From NCBI RefSeq assembly GCF_004297265.1, contig NZ_SCUT01000007.1, positions 1 through 64,000 of the forward strand: a stretch of DNA of 64,000 bases, read 5' to 3'. The first letter of the stretch is position 1. Every line of letters begins with the position of its first letter. Under the pieces are notes generated by a model. The model did not search any database. It worked only from the letters and a program-made list of their open reading frames with translations, and was not told the DNA's origin. This DNA is from Reyranella sp. GTDB lineage: Bacteria; Pseudomonadota; Alphaproteobacteria; Reyranellales; Reyranellaceae. Positions 51,318 through 60,128 of this stretch are shown piece after piece. Position numbers and translations under genes: made by a program.

Positions 51318-52287
51318 GGTGATGGCACCTCACGAATCCTTCGGCCGGCAGGGGTGTCGCCTCGGGCACGACCGACCGGCAGACCTCGGTGACGGCGGGG
51401 CAGCGTGGATTGAAGCGGCAACCGGAGGGATAATTGGCGATCGAGGGCACGACACCCGAGATCTCGCGCAGCTTCTGGCGGCCACGGCGCGCCCGCTCGC
51501 CGAGCCGCGGCAGCGAATCGATCAGGCCCTGCGTATAGGGATGGGTCGGTGTGGCGAAGATCGCGTCGGCCACCTGGCTCTCGACGATGCGGCCGGCATA
51601 CATGACGGCGACCCGCTTGCACATGTTGGCGACCAGCCCGAGATCGTGGCTGATCATCAGGATCGCCGTGCCCTTGGCGGCGCAGAGCTCGGCCATCAGG
51701 TCGATGATCTCGGCCTGCACCGTGACGTCGAGCGCCGTCGTCGGCTCGTCGGCGACCAGCAGGTCGGGGCCGCAGGCGAGCGCGATCGCGATCATCACCC
51801 GCTGCCGCATGCCGCCCGAGAGCTGGTGCGGATAGTCCCTGATGCGCCGCTCGGGCGAGGGGACGCGGACCTGGCGCAGCGCGTCCTCGGCGCGGTCCAT
51901 CGCCTCGTTCCAGTTGGCGCCCTGATGCAGCACGAACATCTCGGCGATCTGCCGGCCGACCGGCGACAGCGGATTGAGGGCCGTCATCGGCTCCTGGAAG
52001 ATCATGGCGATGCGCCTGCCGCGCAGGCGCCGCATCTCGGCCGCGGAGACGTTCTGGATCTCCTGGCCGTCGAGGACGATCTTTCCTCCCGCCAGCGACA
52101 GCGGCCGGCGCAGCAGGCCCATCACCGACAGCGCGGTGATGCTCTTGCCGCAGCCCGATTCGCCCACCAGCCCGAAGGCCTCGCCACGGCCGATCTCGAA
52201 CGAGACATTCTCGACGGCGTTATAGGTGACGCCGTCGCCCGCCAGCGCGATGCGCAGGTTCTCGACCTTCAGAAGGGGCGTGGTCAT
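51310..52287 (-). CDS. Dipeptide-type ABC transporter ATPase (DppD/OppD-like)
   Basis: This 325-residue partner ATPase has Walker [10 protein letters not shown], signature L-S-G-G-M-R-Q-R, Walker [13 protein letters not shown] and the C-terminal [11 protein letters not shown] extension. Two different ATPases with this motif are normal for dipeptide, oligopeptide and related (nickel, opine) importers. It follows the permease gene on the same strand with a 10-base gap. Confidence 0.93.
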   Translation of the reverse strand: MTTPLLKVENLRIALAGDGVTYNAVENVSFEIGRGEAFGLVGESGCGKSITALSVMGLLRRPLSLAGGKIVLDGQEIQNVSAAEMRRLRGRRIAMIFQEPMTALNPLSPVGRQIAEMFVLHQGANWNEAMDRAEDALRQVRVPSPERRIRDYPHQLSGGMRQRVMIAIALACGPDLLVADEPTTALDVTVQAEIIDLMAELCAAKGTAILMISHDLGLVANMCKRVAVMYAGRIVESQVADAIFATPTHPYTQGLIDSLPRLGERARRGRQKLREISGVVPSIANYPSGCRFNPRCPAVTEVCRSVVPEATPLPAEGFVRCHHHG

Positions 52288-52297
52288 GCGCGTGTCC

Positions 52298-53152
52298 TCA
52301 TCCGCGCCGCGTCGTCGACTGCGGGTCGAGATAGTCGCGCAGCCCGTCGCCCAGGAGGTTGAGCCCGAGGACGGTGAAGAAGATGGCGAGGCCCGGAAAC
52401 ACCGACAGCCAGGGCGCCGTCGTGATCTGGTCGCGCGCCTCCGACAGCATGCTGCCCCAGCTCGGGAAAGGCGGGCGGATGCCGAGGCCGAGGAAGGACA
52501 GTGCCGCTTCGGCCAGGATGGCGCCGCCCATGCCCAGGGTCGCGATCACGATCAGCGGCCCCAGGATGTTGGGCAGGATCTGCGTGAACATGATGCGCAG
52601 GTCGCCATAGCCCAGGATGCGCGCGGCCTGGATGTACCCCTGGCTCTTCAGCGACAGGACCTGGGCGCGCGCGATGCGGCAGGAATAGGACCAGCTGGTG
52701 AGGCCGAGTGCGATGACGAGGCTGACGAGGCCGGGCCCGAGGATGGCCATGATGGCCAGAGCAAAGACCAGCGACGGGATCGCCAGCATCAGGTTGGTGA
52801 GGCCGCTCACCACATCGTCCCACCAGCCGCCCCAGTAGCCCGCGGTGAGGCCGAGGGTCACGCCGATCAGGCTGTTGCAGATCTGGCTGATGATGCCGAC
52901 GCTCAGCGACACGCGGGCGCCCCAGACGATGCGCGAGTAGATGTCGCGGCCCTGCGCGTCGGTGCCGAAGGGGAACTCCCAGCAGGGCGGGATCTCGGCG
53001 TTCATCAGGTTGGCGTCCAGCACCGGGTCGGTCAGCGCGATCCACGGCGCCAGAATCGCCGAGAGGATGGCGATGGCCACCAGGCCGCCGCCGACCCAGA
53101 GGGAGGCGCCGCCCTTCAGGCGCAGTCGGGGAAGCTTGAGAGCGAGGCTCAT
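52298..53152 (-). CDS. Dipeptide-type ABC transporter permease (DppC-like)
   Basis: This 284-residue inner-membrane protein has about six hydrophobic segments. F-G-T-D-A-Q-G-R-D-I-Y-S-R-I-V-W-G-A-R (about 63-81) is the N-terminal OppC block, and A-R-I-L-G-Y-G-D-L-R-I the ATPase-coupling loop. The start at 53152 overlaps the DppB-like stop by four bases. A longer frame exists but its extension lies inside the other permease gene. Confidence 0.92.
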   Translation of the reverse strand: MSLALKLPRLRLKGGASLWVGGGLVAIAILSAILAPWIALTDPVLDANLMNAEIPPCWEFPFGTDAQGRDIYSRIVWGARVSLSVGIISQICNSLIGVTLGLTAGYWGGWWDDVVSGLTNLMLAIPSLVFALAIMAILGPGLVSLVIALGLTSWSYSCRIARAQVLSLKSQGYIQAARILGYGDLRIMFTQILPNILGPLIVIATLGMGGAILAEAALSFLGLGIRPPFPSWGSMLSEARDQITTAPWLSVFPGLAIFFTVLGLNLLGDGLRDYLDPQSTTRRG

Positions 53153-54084
53153 CGGTACCGGATCCGGGGGTCGATCACGACATAGGCGATGTCGACCAGC
53201 GTGTTGATGACGAGGAAGAACAGCACGATCATCAGGATGCAGCCCTGGACCGTCGGCATGTCGCGCTGGAACACCGAGTCGACCATCAGCGAACCGACGC
53301 CCGGCCAGGCGAACAGCTTCTCGACGACGACCGCCTGTCCCATCAGCGAGCCGAACTGCAGGCCCACGATGGTGATGACGAGGACCAGCGCGTTGCGCAG
53401 CACGTGCCATTCGACGACCCGCCGCTCGCTCATGCCCTTGCTCCGGGCGGTGCGGACGAAGTCGGCGTTGAGCACGTCGAGCACCGCGGCGCGCGTGGTG
53501 CGGGCGAGCAGGGCCATCGGGCCGACGCCCAGCGCAATGGCCGGCAGGATGAGGTTGCGCAGGCCGCCGTCGCCATAGCCGAAGCTCGGCAGCCACTGGA
53601 GCTTCAATGCAAACAGGTACATCAGCATCAGGCCGAACCAGAACTGGCTGAGCGAGAGGCCGGAAATGGCGCCGACCATGGCGGCGGTGTCGATGAGACT
53701 GCCGGGCTTCAGCGCGGCCAGGAAGCCCAGGGTGACGCCGACCAGGATGGCGAAGACCATGGCCGCGAGAACCAGCTTCAGCGACGGCCAGATGCGTCCG
53801 GCCAGCATCTTGGTGACCGGCTCGCGCGTGCGGAACGAGGTGCCGAGGTCACCCGTGGCGGTGGCGGCGACGTATTTGGCGAAGCGCTCGACCAGCGGAT
53901 CGTCGAGGCCCATTTCCTTGCGCATGCGTTCCATGACCGCGGGGTCGATGGTGGAGCGTCCGTCCTCGTTCATGCCGGAGATGAAGCTCCCGGGCAGGAC
54001 GGAGAACAGCAGGAAGACGAGTGCCACGACGGCGAGGAGCGTCGGAATGACGTTGGCGAGGCGGCGGCCGAGGACAAGAAGCAT
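53149..54084 (-). CDS. Dipeptide-type ABC transporter permease (DppB-like)
   Basis: This 311-residue permease has six hydrophobic segments. The DppB family start R-L-A-N-V-I-P-T-L-L-A-V, the periplasmic loop with F-A-K-Y-V-A-A-T-A-T-G-D-L-G-T-S-F-R, and the coupling loop T-A-R-S-K-G-M-S-E-R-R-V (about 211-222) identify it. It follows the binding-protein gene after 98 bases, which contain a hairpin repeat, and overlaps the DppC-like gene. Confidence 0.93.
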   Translation of the reverse strand: MLLVLGRRLANVIPTLLAVVALVFLLFSVLPGSFISGMNEDGRSTIDPAVMERMRKEMGLDDPLVERFAKYVAATATGDLGTSFRTREPVTKMLAGRIWPSLKLVLAAMVFAILVGVTLGFLAALKPGSLIDTAAMVGAISGLSLSQFWFGLMLMYLFALKLQWLPSFGYGDGGLRNLILPAIALGVGPMALLARTTRAAVLDVLNADFVRTARSKGMSERRVVEWHVLRNALVLVITIVGLQFGSLMGQAVVVEKLFAWPGVGSLMVDSVFQRDMPTVQGCILMIVLFFLVINTLVDIAYVVIDPRIRYR

Positions 54085-54119
54085 TGCAGGGATTCTAGAG
54101 GACCCTCGCCACAGCTCTC

Positions 54120-54140
54120 GATGACAGCGCCTTTGTCATC
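54120..54140. repeat. Short hairpin repeat between binding protein and permease genes
   Basis: GATGACA (54120-54126) and TGTCATC (54134-54140) pair perfectly around a 7-base loop. The sequence continues CCGAGCGGCAGCGAGGAATCC, which looks like the TGTCATCCCGAGCG...GAGGAATCC dispersed intergenic repeat. Inside the operon it could protect or attenuate the message between the highly expressed binding protein and the permeases. Confidence 0.55.
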
Positions 54141-54182
54141 CCGAGCGGCAGCGAGGAATCCTTCAGCTTTCTTCGTTCGCCG

Positions 54183-55778
54183 TTATTTCGCCGGCGAGCT
54201 TGCGTCGACCCAGATGTCTTCCGGGTACTGATGCGTGATCTCGGTCGGGTTGGCCTGCAGGCCGTGCACCCACGGCTGGAAGGCCAGGACCGCCTTGTTG
54301 TAGTTGAAGAACCAGACCGGCGCCTCGTCGTAGAGCAGGTTGTTGGCCTTCTTCAGGATCTCGTCGCGCTTGGCCATGTCGCCTTCCTGGGCGGCATCGT
54401 CGAGCAGCTTGTCGAAGTCGGCGTTGTTGAAGCCGGTGTAGTTGCAGGCCGTGCGCGGCGTCTTGGAGTAGTAGCAGCGCAGGGTCGCCAGCGAATCCGG
54501 CCCGGTCAGGCTCGACGCGATCAGCGCCTGGTGGTCGCCCTTCATCAGGAGCTCGGTCAGCACCGTGACCTCGACCAGCTTGGGCTTGGCCTTGATGCCG
54601 ACCTTGGCCAGCATCGGGATCACCGCCTCGACGATCGGCAGGCCCCAGCTCTCGTTCTGGCTGGTCGTCCATTCGAACTCGAAGCCGTTGGGGAAGCCCG
54701 CTTCGGCCAGCAGCTTCTTGGCCTTCTCGGGATCGTAGGGATAGGGCTTCATGGTCTTGTCGAAGGCGGCGGACGACGGCGGCAGCCAGCTCGTGGCGCG
54801 ATAGGCCTTGTCCTTGACCAGGCGCGAGATGATCAGGTTGGAATCGATCGCATAGTTGATCGCCTGACGCACGCGCTTGTCCTGGAACGGCTTGATCGAG
54901 CCGAGATTCATGTGCATGGAGCGCGTGAACATCTCGGCCACTTCCAGGATGCCCTTCGAGAGCTGCGGATCGGCGCGATAGGCGACGTACTGCGCCGGAC
55001 CCAGGATCGAGGTGTCGATCTCCTTGTTGCGGAAGGCGACGTCGCGGGCGGCCGCCTCGGCCATGATCAGCACCTCGAGCTTGTCGAGATAGGGCTTGCC
55101 CGGCTTGTAGAACTTGTCGAAGCGCTCCATCACGACGCGCGAGCCCGGGATGTGCTCCTTGAACTTGAAGGGACCGAGACCGACCGGATTGGAGGCATAA
55201 TTGCCCTTCTCGACCTCTTCCTTGGGCAGGATCGCGGTCGAGCCGCCGAAGAAGTAGTAGCCGGGGTCGACGCGATCGGTGATCGTCATCTCCAGCGTGA
55301 AGTCGTCGATCTTCTTCAGGCCCGAGATTTCCTTGGCCGCGCCCTTCTCGACATCGACCGCGCCCTTGATCAGGCGGACATAGCGGGCGCCCGGATAGCC
55401 CTTGCTGCCATCCATGATGCGGGTGAAGGAGAAGATCACGTCGTCGGCCGTCATCTTGCGGCCGTTATGGAAGAAGGCGTCGTCACGCAGCTTGTAGGTG
55501 TAGGTGAGGCCGTCGGCCGACACCGCCACCGACTTGGCCAGCTCGAGCTCGAGCTTGTTGGCGGCGGTATTCCAGTTGTAGAGCGTGCGGTTCAACGACT
55601 TGCCGACGATGTCGTCCTGGGCCCGGGGCGTCACGTGCGGGTCGAGGCTGCCGAAGCTTGCGGCGTAGGGCGCCGTCATGCGCAGCGTGCCGCCCTTGCG
55701 TGGTGTCTGCTGGGCGTCCGCCGCCCCGGCGCCCATGACGGCGATCGCCGCGGCCGCGAGCCATGCCAGTTTACGCAT
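54183..55778 (-). CDS. Dipeptide-type ABC transporter substrate-binding protein
   Basis: This 531-residue periplasmic receptor of SBP family 5 has a signal peptide (M-R-K-L-A-W-L then alanine-rich, cleavage after A-D-A). Landmarks are G-S-L-D-P-H-V-T-P near 35-45, D-D-A-F-F-H-N-G-R-K-M-T-A-D-D-V-I-F-S and R-V-R-Q-A-I-N-Y-A-I-D. ATG 55778 is chosen because AGGGGA precedes it; ATG 55793 is an alternative. It is the first gene of the importer operon and gives it substrate specificity, which cannot be read from sequence (peptides, opines or glutathione-like). Confidence 0.91.
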   Translation of the reverse strand: MRKLAWLAAAAIAVMGAGAADAQQTPRKGGTLRMTAPYAASFGSLDPHVTPRAQDDIVGKSLNRTLYNWNTAANKLELELAKSVAVSADGLTYTYKLRDDAFFHNGRKMTADDVIFSFTRIMDGSKGYPGARYVRLIKGAVDVEKGAAKEISGLKKIDDFTLEMTITDRVDPGYYFFGGSTAILPKEEVEKGNYASNPVGLGPFKFKEHIPGSRVVMERFDKFYKPGKPYLDKLEVLIMAEAAARDVAFRNKEIDTSILGPAQYVAYRADPQLSKGILEVAEMFTRSMHMNLGSIKPFQDKRVRQAINYAIDSNLIISRLVKDKAYRATSWLPPSSAAFDKTMKPYPYDPEKAKKLLAEAGFPNGFEFEWTTSQNESWGLPIVEAVIPMLAKVGIKAKPKLVEVTVLTELLMKGDHQALIASSLTGPDSLATLRCYYSKTPRTACNYTGFNNADFDKLLDDAAQEGDMAKRDEILKKANNLLYDEAPVWFFNYNKAVLAFQPWVHGLQANPTEITHQYPEDIWVDASSPAK

Positions 55779-55867
55779 CAACCATCCCCTCATGACGTTT
55801 TCGTTGGAACGCATTCCATCGTGCCTTGCGCCTCTGTGCAAGAGGAATGCCTAGGACGGCCGCAACC

Positions 55868-56332
55868 ATGTCTGAAGAGTCGCATTACCCGCTTATGCAG
55901 GTATCCGAGATCATGACCCGCGAGGTCGAGACCATCGCGCCTGACGCCTCTATCCAGGCAGCCGCCGAGGCGATGGAGGCCATCGGCGTCGGTTCGCTGC
56001 CGGTCTGCGACGGAAAGCGTCTGGTCGGCACGATCACGGACCGCGACATCGTCGTGCGCGCCGTGGCGGCCGGCTGGTCGCCGGTCGACGCCCTTGTAAA
56101 GGACTGCATGACCGAGGACGTCGCCTATGCCTTCTGCGACGAGCAGACGGAGGAAGTCCTCGAACGCATGAAGGTGCTGCAGATCAGGCGCCTCGCCGTC
56201 CTCGACCGCGACAAGAACCTCGCCGGCATCGTGGCCCTGGGCGACATCGCCACGGAACCGGACGCGGCAGCGGCGGGTCGTGTCGGCGCCGCCGTGGCCG
56301 AGATTTCCGAGCCGTCGCGGCCGCTCAAGTAG
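55868..56332 (+). CDS. CBS domain protein
   Basis: This 154-residue protein consists of two CBS repeats (about 8-65 and 75-135). The first shows V-S-E-I-M-T-R-E-V-E-T-I and L-V-G-T-I-T-D-R-D-I-V-V-R-A-V, the second C-M-T-E-D-V and L-A-G-I-V-A-L-G-D-I-A. CBS pairs bind adenine nucleotides and regulate partner proteins. There is no other domain, so it is a stand-alone sensor. The T-D-R-D-I form is common in alphaproteobacterial small CBS proteins. The partner is unknown; it stands divergent from the importer operon. Confidence 0.9.
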   Translation: MSEESHYPLMQVSEIMTREVETIAPDASIQAAAEAMEAIGVGSLPVCDGKRLVGTITDRDIVVRAVAAGWSPVDALVKDCMTEDVAYAFCDEQTEEVLERMKVLQIRRLAVLDRDKNLAGIVALGDIATEPDAAAAGRVGAAVAEISEPSRPLK

Positions 56333-56336
56333 CGGC

Positions 56337-57950
56337 TCAGGCCGGAACGCAGTAGCCGTCGCGTCGGGGATCGCAGCCGCCGGCGAAGATGCCGGTTACG
56401 GGGTCGATCGCGACACCCTGCATGCCGCCCACGCTCCAGGTCCATTCCGGACCGGTGGTGACGTCGTGGCCGAGCTTGCGCAGATCGGCATGGACCTCGG
56501 GCGAAAGGCGCGATTCGAGCAGTACCGCGGCGCCGTCGGTGAGACGGCCGCGCGGCGCCTCGATCGCCTGCTGCAGCGGCAGGCCGAAATCGACGTACTG
56601 GACCATGGCCTGCGGCTGGGTCTGCAGGATGCCGTAGCTGCCCGGCGTGCCCAGCGCGAGGATCGGGGCGCCGTCCTTCGTCGAGATCGACGGCGCCATG
56701 CACATCGGCAGCTGGTCGCCCGGCTTCACGCGGTTGGGGCTCTGCGGGTTCACGTCGGCCCAGTAGAGGAAGTTGTTGAGACAGAGGCCGGTGCCGGGGA
56801 CCACGACACCCGACCCGAAGACGCTGCCCAGGCTCTGGGTCAGGCAGATCAGGTTGCCCTCGCTGTCGGCGATCGAGAAGGACGTCGTGTGGCTCTCGTC
56901 GGTGGGCGAGACGGGCTGCTGCGGCGGGGTCCACTGTTCGGTCGGGCCGATCACCGGTTTGCCGTCGCGCACCCGGGCGCGCAGCGTCTCGACATGCGCG
57001 TCCGACAGGATCTCGGCCAGCTTCTGCGGCGCCGGCACGCCCGCCGCGATACGCACGCCGGCGGCGAGCCGGACGGCGCGCAGCACCGTGTCGAGATGCT
57101 CGGTCGAATTGCGCTTCATCGCAGCGAGATCGAAGCCTTCCAGGATGCGTAGGGTCAGCAGGAACTGGAAACCCTCGCAGGGCGGCGGCGGCACGTGGAC
57201 GGTGCGGCCGCGATAGGCGACGGAGACCGGGTCGCGCCAGGTCGCCTTGGCCGCCAGCAGGTCGTCCATGATCATGCAGCCGCCCAGCTCGGTCAGCCGG
57301 TCGAGGATCTTCTGGCCGAGCGCGCCGCCGTAGAGCAGACCCGGGCCTTCGCTCGCCAGCGCCTCGAGCGTGCGCGCGAGGTCGGGCTGCTTCAGCACGA
57401 ACCCCGGTTTCACGGTGCCGGCGCCGCCGGTATAGACCCGCGACCATTCCGGATGCAGTGCCTTGTGGGCCGCGAGGTCGCCCGCGACGGCCTGCATTTC
57501 CTCGAGGTTGAACTCGATCAGCTGGAAGCCGTCGCGCGCGATGGCGATCGCCGGCGCGAACAGTTCCGGCAGCTTCTTCTTGCCGTGGCTGCTGTTCAGC
57601 TCGCACCAGCCGGCGAGATTGCCCGGCGCCCCGACGGCGACCGCGCCGCGCTGCAGTTGCGCGCGGTTGCTGAGCTTGTCGATCGGGAAGTTCTTCGAGA
57701 TCGGGCCGACGAAGTCGAGCGTGCGGACTCGCTTCTCGCTGGCGATGTAGCAGGTGGCGACGCCGCGGCCCGCGAGGCCGGACATATAGGGTTCGACGAC
57801 GTTCAGTGCCGCTGCAGTCGCGACCGCCGCATCGAAGGCGTTGCCGCCGTTCGACAGGATGCGCGCGCCGGCCGCCGCCGCGAGTGGATGGGCCGCCGCC
57901 ACCATGCCGTGCCGCGATGCGATTGTCGGACGCCTGCCGTGTTGCAGCAT
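56337..57950 (-). CDS. Gamma-glutamyltransferase family protein
   Basis: This 537-residue Ntn-hydrolase-type protein, which autocleaves to large and small subunits, has N-G-G-N-A-F-D-A-A-V-A-T (about 35-46) at the start. The predicted cleavage threonine is in D-E-S-H-T-T-S-F-S-I-A-D (about 410-421), where classical enzymes read T-T-H-Y-S-V, so the residue after the Thr pair is S in place of H. The C-terminal L-G-T-P-G-S-Y-G block replaces G-S-P-G-G. There is no signal peptide, so a cytoplasmic amidase/transpeptidase on gamma-glutamyl or acyl amides is more likely. GGGAG precedes the ATG at 57950. It converges on the CBS gene with a four-base gap. Confidence 0.85.
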   Translation of the reverse strand: MLQHGRRPTIASRHGMVAAAHPLAAAAGARILSNGGNAFDAAVATAAALNVVEPYMSGLAGRGVATCYIASEKRVRTLDFVGPISKNFPIDKLSNRAQLQRGAVAVGAPGNLAGWCELNSSHGKKKLPELFAPAIAIARDGFQLIEFNLEEMQAVAGDLAAHKALHPEWSRVYTGGAGTVKPGFVLKQPDLARTLEALASEGPGLLYGGALGQKILDRLTELGGCMIMDDLLAAKATWRDPVSVAYRGRTVHVPPPPCEGFQFLLTLRILEGFDLAAMKRNSTEHLDTVLRAVRLAAGVRIAAGVPAPQKLAEILSDAHVETLRARVRDGKPVIGPTEQWTPPQQPVSPTDESHTTSFSIADSEGNLICLTQSLGSVFGSGVVVPGTGLCLNNFLYWADVNPQSPNRVKPGDQLPMCMAPSISTKDGAPILALGTPGSYGILQTQPQAMVQYVDFGLPLQQAIEAPRGRLTDGAAVLLESRLSPEVHADLRKLGHDVTTGPEWTWSVGGMQGVAIDPVTGIFAGGCDPRRDGYCVPA

Positions 57951-58046
57951 GAGATCTCCCTTTGAGGCGCGCGGATCGTGCCGCCTCTTTCGCGCTTCGA
58001 CCAGCGTCAATTGCGCATCGGTGCTGCCGCTAGCATAAAGGCCGGC

Positions 58047-59012
58047 ATGACAATCGGTCGGCGCCAAGCCCTGACGATCCTCGCCGCAGCGTCCGCAGCT
58101 GCATCTCCCGTACGCGCTCAATCATGGCCGGCAAAGCCGCTCAGCATCGTTGTGCCCTACGCGGCGGGGAGCGCCACCGACACGCTGGCCCGCGTCATGG
58201 CGGAATACCTGGCGCCCAAGCTCGGCCAGCCGGTGATCGTCGACAACAAGGGCGGCGGCAACGGCTCGATCGCTGCCAACTACGTCGCCAAGGCGCCGCC
58301 GGACGGCTACACGCTGATGATCGCGACGGCCGCGACGCATGCCGGCAATCCCAACCTCATGAAGTCGGTGCCGTACGATTCGCTGACGGATTTCGCGCCG
58401 GCCGGCTTCTACGGCTTCATCCAGTTCGTCCTGCTGGTGCGGGCCGATGCCGGCATGGACACGCTCGCCGACTTCATCAAGCGCGCCAAGGCCAGGCCGC
58501 CGCTGACTTCCGGTGCCGGCACACCCTCGGCCCGTGTGATCACGGCGACGCTGGCGGAGCGTCTCGGCACCGACATCACCTACGTGCCCTACAAGTCCGC
58601 GCCGCAGGCGCTGGCCGACCTCCTGTCGGGCCAGATCGACATGACCTTTGCCGACGTGGCCATCGCCGTGCCGCAGGTGAAGGCGGGCAAGGTGAAGGCG
58701 CTGGTGATGGCGTCGGATTCCCGCTCGTCGCTGCTGCCCGAGGTGCCGACCTTCCAGGAAGCGGGGCTCGGCCAGTTCGCGCTCGACGCCTGGTTCGTGA
58801 TCATGGCGCCGTCGAAGACCCCGCCGGAGATCGTGGCGCGCATCGACACGGCGGTGCAGGAGATCGTGACCGATCCCGAGGTGATCAAGCGCCTGCGCGG
58901 CATCTCGTTCCAGCCGCAGCGCAAGGCGCCGGAGGATGTCCGGCCCTTCATCAAGTCCGAGATCGAGAAATGGGGCCGGCTCTCCAAAGCCGCCGGCATC
59001 GAGAAGGAATGA
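58047..59012 (+). CDS. Bug family tripartite tricarboxylate transporter receptor
   Basis: This 321-residue periplasmic binding protein has a signal peptide containing R-R-Q-A-L (M-T-I-G-R-R-Q-A-L-T-I-L, cleavage near V-R-A). Family blocks are I-V-V-P-Y-A-A-G-S-A-T-D-T-L-A-R (about 34-49) and V-D-N-K-G-G-G-N-G-S-I-A. The A-P-D-G-Y-T-L segment is A-P-P-D-G-Y-T-L here. It is followed after two bases by an SsuD-like monooxygenase, so the ligand may be a compound attacked by that enzyme. No TctA/TctB gene is nearby. Confidence 0.92.
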   Translation: MTIGRRQALTILAAASAAASPVRAQSWPAKPLSIVVPYAAGSATDTLARVMAEYLAPKLGQPVIVDNKGGGNGSIAANYVAKAPPDGYTLMIATAATHAGNPNLMKSVPYDSLTDFAPAGFYGFIQFVLLVRADAGMDTLADFIKRAKARPPLTSGAGTPSARVITATLAERLGTDITYVPYKSAPQALADLLSGQIDMTFADVAIAVPQVKAGKVKALVMASDSRSSLLPEVPTFQEAGLGQFALDAWFVIMAPSKTPPEIVARIDTAVQEIVTDPEVIKRLRGISFQPQRKAPEDVRPFIKSEIEKWGRLSKAAGIEKE

Positions 59013-59014
59013 AG

Positions 59015-60103
59015 ATGATGGAGAAGAAGCGCCTCGAATTCGGCTGGTTCCTGCCCACCGCGGGTGACACCACCGCCTATGGACTGCCGAGCGCACAGGT
59101 GCCGCCGTCGCTCGACCTGTTCGACAAGATCGTCGGCGCGGCCGAGGCGGCGGGCTTCGAGTACATGCTGGTGCCGGTCCAGACGGCCTGCTGGGAGGCC
59201 TGGATCACCAGCGCGATGATGGTGGCGCGCTCCAAGTCGATGCGCATGCTGGTGGCGGCGCGGCCGAGCTACATCAACCCCGTGTTGCTCGCGAAGATGA
59301 TCACGGCCTTCGACCAGCTCTCGGGCGGCCGCATCTGCATCAACCTGATCGCCGGCCAGAGCGAGGCCGAGAACGCCTCCGAAGGCATCAAGTGGGGCAA
59401 GGAAGAGCGCTACGAGATCATGGACGAGGAGGTCTCGATCCTGAAGGCGCTGTGGACCACGAAGGGCCCGGTGAATTTCGACGGCAAGTTCTACCAGCTG
59501 AAGGGCGCGCAGATCCGCCCCTATCCGCTGCAGCAGCCGCATCCGCGTTTCTATCTGGGCGGCGGTTCGAAGCAGGCCTGGGAGATTTCGGCGAAGCACT
59601 CCGACGTGCATCTCTTCTGGGGCGACACCTACGAGCGCATCCGCGCCAACATGGCCGAGATCAAGTCGATGGCCGCACGCCATGGGCGCGAGAAGGAGAT
59701 CGGTTTCGGCATGCGCCTGCAGGTCGTCTGCCGCGAGACCGAGAAGGAGGCCTGGGACTTCGCCCACGGGCTGGTCGAGCATGCGAGCGAGGCGCAGAAG
59801 GCCTTCGTGAAGGAACGCTTCGCGACTTCAGAAGCCAACCGCCGCGTGCGCGAGCTGGCGGCGATCGGCGAGACCATCGAGCCGCATCTGTGGACCGGCA
59901 TCACCCAGGTCCGCCCTGGCGCCGGCATCGCCATCGTCGGCGATCCCGAGCAGTGCGCCGACACGCTGCAGAAGTTCATTGACCTCGGCTGCCATTCCTT
60001 CTGCCTGTCGGGCTACTTGCACGACGAGGAGGCGGAGCGGTTCGGCAAATGGATCATGCCGATCCTGCGCGAGCGCAATCGCGAGCGCATGCTGGCGGCG
60101 TAA
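59015..60103 (+). CDS. LLM class flavin-dependent monooxygenase (SsuD-like)
   Basis: This 362-residue luciferase-like enzyme uses FMNH2 and O2. It has the SsuD pattern: F-G-W-F-L-P-T near the start, A-A-G-F-E-Y-M-L-V-P, F-D-Q-L-S-G-G-R-I-C-I-N-L-I-A-G and Y-L-G-G-G-S-K-Q-A-W. Such enzymes desulfonate alkanesulfonates or oxidise related substrates. The start (59015 or 59018) lies two bases after the Bug receptor stop, giving a receptor-enzyme pair. A flavin reductase gene is not adjacent. The LysR gene downstream may regulate it. Confidence 0.9.
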   Translation: MMEKKRLEFGWFLPTAGDTTAYGLPSAQVPPSLDLFDKIVGAAEAAGFEYMLVPVQTACWEAWITSAMMVARSKSMRMLVAARPSYINPVLLAKMITAFDQLSGGRICINLIAGQSEAENASEGIKWGKEERYEIMDEEVSILKALWTTKGPVNFDGKFYQLKGAQIRPYPLQQPHPRFYLGGGSKQAWEISAKHSDVHLFWGDTYERIRANMAEIKSMAARHGREKEIGFGMRLQVVCRETEKEAWDFAHGLVEHASEAQKAFVKERFATSEANRRVRELAAIGETIEPHLWTGITQVRPGAGIAIVGDPEQCADTLQKFIDLGCHSFCLSGYLHDEEAERFGKWIMPILRERNRERMLAA

Positions 60104-60128
60104 CTTCCGTCTGCGTAGGGTGGCGGCC

